A DNA stretch of 64,000 bases from Isoetes taiwanensis (taxonomy: Eukaryota; Streptophyta; Lycopodiopsida; Isoetales; Isoetaceae). Shown piece by piece: positions 58,852 through 64,000 of this stretch. A model generated the notes under the pieces. It ran no database searches. It was not told where the DNA came from and worked only from the letters and a program-made list of their open reading frames with translations. A program made the translations under genes and the position numbers. The stretch covers positions 4,943,606 through 5,007,605 of the forward strand of contig JAJEKV010000052.1 of the NCBI GenBank assembly GCA_021234155.1, read 5' to 3'. Position 1 is the first letter of the stretch. The number at the start of each line of letters is the position of its first letter.

Positions 58852-59130
58852 TTACGTAAAGTTAGGGGGGAGGATATTTCGCCATATTTCAAGCGATCTT
58901 AAAACAGATAATATGCTGTAGCTCGCTTCCTCTCCTCCGATGTTGGCTTCATCTCCTTCGATGCTGGAGGATAACAGAGTAATCAAATAGTTGTGGCTAC
59001 GATGGCGCCACGTGGCAAGAACTATCCTCCCCCCTTAACTTTACGTTCGCATAACAGAGTAATCAAATAGTTGTGGCTACGATGGCGCCACGTGGCAAGA
59101 ACTATCCTCCCCCCTTAACTTTACGTTCGC
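58852..59130. mobile_element. MITE with inverted ends and a duplicated 80-bp right end
   Basis: The left end TTACGTAAAGTTAGGGGGGA... (58852) is inverted at the right end (...CCCCCCTTAACTTTACGTTC, ending 59050). The last 80 bases (58971-59050) are repeated exactly at 59051-59130. No coding capacity. The target duplication is not clear. Confidence 0.7.
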
Positions 59131-59206
59131 CCGCAGGTCCTTACGCGGAGTGCGGACTGGGCTCGCTAGGTCCTTACCCCGCCCCGCGTAAGGGCCTGCG
59201 GGCGAA
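59126..59206. repeat. GC-rich foldback, 23-bp arms
   Basis: TTCGCCCGCAGGTCCTTACG (start 59126) pairs with the reverse complement at 59184-59206, 22 of 23 bases, around a 35-base loop that itself contains GGTCCTTAC. It directly abuts the duplicated MITE end. Confidence 0.85.
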
Positions 59207-59387
59207 TATTATCTCTAACGTAAGCGAATTTTTAAAAAATTGACCCGGGATGCTTGGCATTGCGGTTATTATTTGTAGGCTAGACCCCAGTACCCACGAC
59301 TTAATGGGACCGCTCGGACAGCTTATCTACTATGACATGAAATAATCTATCCAGCATGCTAAGCCGAGTACCCGAGCTCAGCCAGCT

Positions 59388-60971
59388 ATGGGCGGAAGTG
59401 CAGCCAGTCTATTACTTCTTTTTATGCTTTTCTGCTGCACAACTTTTCTCGTTACTGCGCAAAAAGCAGGCAATTCTCAGTCTCAGATCATACCTAATGT
59501 TCCCTGCCTTTTTTACTGATCACGGTTTAGCTCTAACAGAATTGCTTAAATTAAACAGGATTCCTAAGCATCGATTGTGGAGCGACTGCGGCCTATGTGG
59601 ATAACCAGACAGGAATTCAATGGGTTCCCGACGGCAGCTATGCCACGACTGGGATGAACTCTAACGTATCTGCTGAGCACGAGTCTCCAAAAGCAGAGGC
59701 TCTAAACACACTAAGATATTTCTCAGGAGGGAGCTCAGCCACAAGCGATTGCTATGTATTGCCAATCAATGTGGACCAAAAATATTTGTTGAGGGCGACC
59801 TTCTTGTACGGCAACTACGACGGCAGAAACTACTGGCCCTCCTTTTATATGTCTTTCGATGGAGGTAATTGGACGCATCACATTGACAGCAGTGGTTATT
59901 TGCCCAACAAGACGGTTACTGTGGAGCTAATATTCCCACCAAAGCAAAGCGACAGCGTAAGCCTGTGTTTCAGCTCAAATGATCCGGGCACTGACGTCCC
60001 TTTTATTTCCTCTTTAGAGCTGAGACCCCTTCTTACAAAGTTCTATAACATTGTTCCCGATGCTTATTTGCGTCTCCGATCAAGGAGGTACTTCAATGCG
60101 GACATGAACGCTGTTATCAGGTGAGTAAGTTACTTAAGTAAATAGCCTAAGCTTATGTTGTAATACTGTGGTGAATATTTGATGATTAAACCGTTACTCT
60201 AACTCAGATATCCCAAGGACCAGTATGACCGACTGTGGGTGCCCAATACTTATATCCCCCCTAATGTTACTAGAACGAGCTTCAATGCTACAGATCGTTC
60301 ACCAAGCTTCGTAAATCAGCTGCCAGTTGAGGTGTTAACCACCGCGCTTCAAGGGAGAAATAAATCTGGCTTCAATTATACTGTGGACCTCGGATTAGTC
60401 AACTCGCGATTGCTTATTAATTGTTACTTTGTGGATGTGAGGTCCAATAAAACATCCACTGACCTTCGGGAGTTCAATGCTAATTTAATCAGCAGCACTG
60501 GTGAGAGCACAGGAGACCTTACCTTGGCACTCAATGCCAGCGAAGATGGTATATTAGGATACTTTTGGGGCAGCTGGGGTCCTTCCAATCATGATATTAT
60601 GACCATTTCACTCGTTCCAACAAATAACTCTATATTGCCACCCATTTTAAATGCATTTGAGATATTTTCATATAATGAACCCCCCGCCTTTCCTTTCTTC
60701 CAACCACCACCTTCACCACCACCCTCACCTCCTCCTCCATCACTGCGTCCTCCTCCTCCGCCGCCGCCTTCTCCTTCTCCCCCTCCTCAAGGAAATTCAG
60801 CATCACCACCACCAAGCATCATGTGCTTTACTCGTTACTTCATTATGGTAAGAAGTTTCATGTTTCGTATGCATCCATCTTAATATGTTCATGGGTATAA
60901 GAAGCCACATACTTAACCTAATGTTATTTGAATCATTCTTGCAGGCAATTCTTCTTGGAGGGCTTCTATAA
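59388..60971 (+). CDS. Secreted malectin-like protein with extensin-like proline tract
   Basis: Four exons: 59388-59469, 59559-60120, 60208-60847, 60945-60971; 436 residues. Exon 1 is a signal peptide (MGGSAASLLLLFMLFCC). Exon 2 opens the malectin-like domain (FLSIDCGATAAYVDNQTGIQ, RYFSGG, RATFLYGNYDG) and exon 3 holds its second half (YDRLWVP, FEIFSYNEPP), then about 45 residues of Ser-Pro-Pro-rich extensin-like sequence and a short hydrophobic tail. The first intron uses GC-AG (CAG|GCAATT...AACAG), deduced because only this join keeps the family start AGFLSIDCG; the others are GT-AG. Malectin-like ectodomains normally belong to receptor kinases; here the protein stops without a kinase. It may bind cell-wall carbohydrate or peptides. 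Confidence 0.75.
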
Positions 60972-62460
60972 TTGGTTTTGTTATCAATGTCCTCTAATAC
61001 TATGTCATATTATGTTCTGGGTTTGAATTTTTTATTATAATTTTATCTACTATGTTGTACTATGTGTAAAGATTAAGTATTTGAATTCAACTATGAGACT
61101 ATTGCGCAACGTCAGAACTAACTCCCACGCTTTGTTATTGTGTTCAAAACACTAGAGCTTAAGTACGAATTATTGGTTTGTTTTGTGAAACTTGTTAATC
61201 CATGAGTGGCTGTAGAATGTTTTTGGCGAATCTCTACTAGCATTTCTGAGAGGTGCCACGTCGCCATGTTGGATGGAGATTTTGGTTTTATAATATAGTA
61301 CATGATGAATAATGTATAAAAATTAGATGTTAGGTTAGAAAAACTGCACAATTTATTGGTTTAATGGCAAAGAGTGATTGAGTTCCAACATTTTTTCATT
61401 ACACCAAGTAATCATGAGCATCTTATAAGGACTCGGTATATTATGCAATTAGTGTTACTCATTTGCATCCAAGAGCTTTTTCTTTTCTTTTCTTTTCTTT
61501 CTATGAGATGTACCTTGGTATTATATTCGTCGTCATCATCATCGTCATATTATTTCCCAGTTTGAACAAACAGAACTAGGAACTTTGCATTCCATAAAGC
61601 TAAAAATACCAGAAACCAAATTCTTTATGGTGGCTAGTCGATTGATGAAGTGTGTGGGGAGCATGCAGATTAATAGATGCTATGGGCAAGACTCGTTGCT
61701 CTGTTATAGTGCCATCTCCTGTGCAGGGTTGCCCTGAAGGTCAAATTTGCATAGGCATAATTTAGCATATCAGGCATATACTATATTTTCTATATTAGTT
61801 ATGTTGGCAAATTTTTTTTTCCCATGAATTTTAGTCATAGAATTTTAGGCGAATCTTTGAAAATGTTATTTAGTCGAAAATCATCTAGTGTCGGAGTTCC
61901 TACTTTAATTTGAGGTAGGCAGAGCATAATGCTTTGTTTCTTTAGGCTTGGCTGGTAAGTTGGGAAGCTCTCGAGCACGTGTTTTCCAGTTTGTGGCATT
62001 TTTGGGTTGCCCCTAGGGGGGGCAAACCCTCGTTTATGTGGGTTTATGGCATATCCAAGTATATGCCGGCAAATGCTTAGAATATGCTGGTGGCTGCTCC
62101 AAACTGGCTGTTGCCAGCAAACTGGCGGTCAGCCCTGTTGTCGCCCTATTGTCAGCCCTTCAGGACTTCGGCTTCGGCTATGGCTATGCCTCTCGCCGTG
62201 TTGCTCTTCTCTTTGCCCCTCTGGTAGCAGCTTTATACCAAGCCGTAGGTCGTTCTATCCGGACCTTCCATAGTTTTTTTAAGCCTGGGGTTCTGGTGTT
62301 CTGGGAGCTGAGATTGTGCTTTGGTTCTTGTAACGAACAAGTTTCTTGCCTGCGATTTGCTCTGCGAACAACTAAAACAGCAACAACACGTTCCTTCAAG
62401 CGTTTGAGTTCTTGCAATGACAAGTTCCTTCAAGCAGAGGACAATGATAATCTAGGTTGT
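60972..62460. other. Intergenic, no gene supported
   Basis: The open stretches at 62007-62466 overlap on both strands and show no family motif; the GC-rich part (62090-62260) might be a fragment of an unknown repeat. No RNA gene seen. Confidence 0.4.
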
Positions 62461-62657
62461 ATCTAGTTCCTTTCTCTATTATCCTCTTTCCATTTCAATC
62501 GAAATGTGTTGCATTCTCTGAAGATTATGGCAAATCAAATAGAAGCATCGCACCTAGATCATGAGTAAATTGTGTTAGTTTTATCTTGTGCGCAACTAAT
62601 AAGGATGGAGAATTTCCACTTGATTTGGTCGATAAACTATCTCTTAGATCTGCCATT

Positions 62658-64000
62658 CTATAAAGCAGGGTCTCTGCCCGTGCTTGAACAGAACCCTTTT
62701 CCAAATCCAAGGTACCCATCTAGCAGATGCAAATGAGCTTCCAAGTTATGGTGACAGACAGGTTTCAATGTGGGTTGTAGATATTCCGAAATATTAGAGC
62801 TCAGCACAAACTCTGTGCCCACATGAGAATATGTCCATGGCAGGTTATCCACAAAATTTCGAAGCATCTTGAAGTTTTCGTTGAATAATAACCCTGGCAG
62901 TTTGGGTGCTATATCTTTCTCATTAACTATTCTTAATGTCTTGACCTGTAGATCTTCACATTTCTTCTTAAAGGCTTTGTTCCCAACTCTTGGAGTAGAG
63001 AAGGAGATAACACCCAGAGGTATTTTCTTCTGCTCATCTCTTTTATTGCAAGGGTGAAAGAGGGGCTCTAGATGGTCTCCATCTTCATGATGTTTGCAGG
63101 GACTGCCTAAGACATTTTTACACTTGCTTGTCAATTCAGATTTAGCTATGTCATAAGCACTTAGCAGAGCTAGAGCACCTCGAAGACTGTGCCCTGTTAC
63201 TGTTATGCTAATCTCTTCATCTTTATACATAGCACTCTGCTTGTTATAGCTGGACTGACTATTCTTGGTTGTGTAAAGGTGTAAAAATCCACTCTCTACT
63301 TTCACACGAGGATACTTCAGCCCTAAAGGGCATAAAAAATCTTTGATATTTTCCAGCCACTCTAACTCTGTAACGGTGCCCCTCCAAGCAACCACAATAT
63401 CTCTCCTGCCAAGCCTTTTAATCTCTTCTTTAGAGTTACATACTGCTACATATCCCATCCAGTTAGAGTACTTGCACCATGGATTACTGCTTTCTTTTGG
63501 CATAGCAAAATACCCATTTAGGTCTGACTTCAAAGATGCATACAGATATTTTGTAACCTCATAACCTGTATTTGGCAAGCCAACCTGCTCAAAAAGCCTG
63601 CTCTTGTTGTACTTACAACTTCCACGGTATTTTGAATGGCCATCATAGTCAAAAGCATCATAGCAGACTTGAGCAAATTCTCCATATCTTATCAACTCAG
63701 ATCTAAGGTGGGGATCCAAGGGATCAAAAAGCCCTTCCCAGTCATTAGACCTTAAATCACTCTCCATTTCTTACGCAAACCTACTTCAATATCCTCATGT
63801 TGTTGTAAATTTTGTATGTTGCTAAATTCTTGCAAAGGTCGATGTGAGCTTACATCTAATCTGCGAGCTTGAGGATGTGTTTTATTAGGAAATGAAAATA
63901 CTGGAAAGTACTGGGGTGTTTGAAGATTGGTGTAAGACACGAAGGAAGAAGAAGATGAATATGGCAGTTTAGGCAGCCTCAAAGACTTGGATGAAAGCAT
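62658..64000 (-). pseudogene. Plastid phospholipase A1 / DAD1-like lipase, frameshifted
   Basis: Minus strand, N-terminus at or beyond the window edge. 64000-63752 encodes a Ser-rich transit-peptide-like leader ending LRKKWR; 63767-62658 continues, one base out of frame, with SNDWEGLFDPLDPHLRSELI, the core of class 3 (DAD1/PLA1-II) lipases. Landmarks: YGEFAQVCYDAFD, VAWRGT, ITVTGHSLRGALALLSAYD, FSTPRVGNKAF, NEKDIAPKLPG, YSHVGTEF, HNLEAHLHLLDGYLG. The Asp and His of the triad and the nucleophilic Ser remain, but the nucleophile elbow reads GHSLR instead of GHSLG (codon at 63182-63180). Family enzymes release linolenate from plastid lipids for jasmonate synthesis. An internal ATG (63767) could give a shorter, leaderless product. 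Activity is doubtful. Confidence 0.75.

Noticed and set aside
62007-62466. Overlapping 88- and 142-codon plus-strand frames
   Set aside because: No recognised domain; both strands open over a GC-rich patch.
1-64000. CRISPR arrays, bacterial operons, tRNA or rRNA genes
   Set aside because: No repeat-spacer arrays, no Shine-Dalgarno-linked gene clusters, and no convincing tRNA or rRNA; tandem arrays here lack unique spacers.

Overview
The window reads as nuclear DNA of a land plant. The support is a DYW-type pentatricopeptide repeat (PPR) fragment, a CRINKLY4-type receptor kinase with RCC1-like and TNFR-like ectodomain, a malectin-like protein with an extensin-like proline tract, a plastid-type DAD1-like lipase, a chromodomain Ty3/gypsy element, a plant L1-type LINE and short GT-AG introns. 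Two repeated transposon protein families here (one with GHTHxxID and 'cysteine-cysteine' N-terminal modules, one with a CCC-x-YH motif) are ones I associate mainly with bryophytes, lycophytes, ferns and other non-flowering lineages. That placement is inference only. The window is gene-poor, repeat-rich and full of broken genes.

Layout. 2.36-2.93 kb: one intact small secreted or GPI-anchored protein gene. 4.1-6.2 kb: coiled-coil pseudogene and a decayed transposon protein. 7.6-10.7 kb: a putative LTR with an initiator-Met tRNA primer binding site, followed 0.5 kb later by an intronless reading frame that starts with a histone H3 tail (MARTKSTAR) and ends with a complete H3 histone fold, separated by about 270 residues of charged sequence. 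11.9-21.2 kb: an unrecognised minus-strand gene with a possible PHD finger, split in its first exon by a 5'-truncated LINE with a 15-bp target duplication; that LINE is split by a 5.7-kb CACTA-like element with a 3-bp target duplication. Removing both in silico restores reading frame at each junction. 21.6-27.6 kb: a complete but degenerate Ty3/gypsy chromovirus with very similar LTRs and a GGCAT target duplication. 27.7-28.4 and 38.0-38.5 kb: period-7 polypyrimidine tracts.

29-37 kb: gene debris, including a PPR gene whose 5' part and 3' part face each other on opposite strands, and a RecQ/WRN-type helicase C-terminal pseudogene. 38.7-42.0 kb: retroelement gag remains carrying a 216-bp hAT-type MITE with a perfect 8-bp target duplication. 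42.2-44.1 kb: CRINKLY4-like receptor kinase pseudogene that has lost the segment holding the catalytic lysine. 45-46.7 kb (+) and 48.9-51.4 kb (-): two members of the GHTHxxID transposon protein family, with a duplicated promoter/small-gene unit between them.

52.4-58.3 kb is the most unusual block. A spliced, now broken gene encodes a ParB/sulfiredoxin-like motif followed by a bacterial-type beta-class DNA methyltransferase SAM-binding region. Clusters of palindromes built on AAATGGCGC...GCGCCATTT lie upstream, in its introns and downstream. I read it as a probable mobile element whose repeats may be sites for its own proteins (inference). 58.8-59.2 kb holds a MITE and GC-rich foldback. 59.4-61.0 kb is an apparently intact malectin-like secreted protein gene with a GC-AG first intron. 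62.7-64.0 kb (-) is a plastid phospholipase A1/DAD1-like gene with a frameshift and a substituted nucleophile-elbow glycine.

Many frames are broken by single-base indels. Some may be assembly errors; raw-read support is the first check for every pseudogene call.
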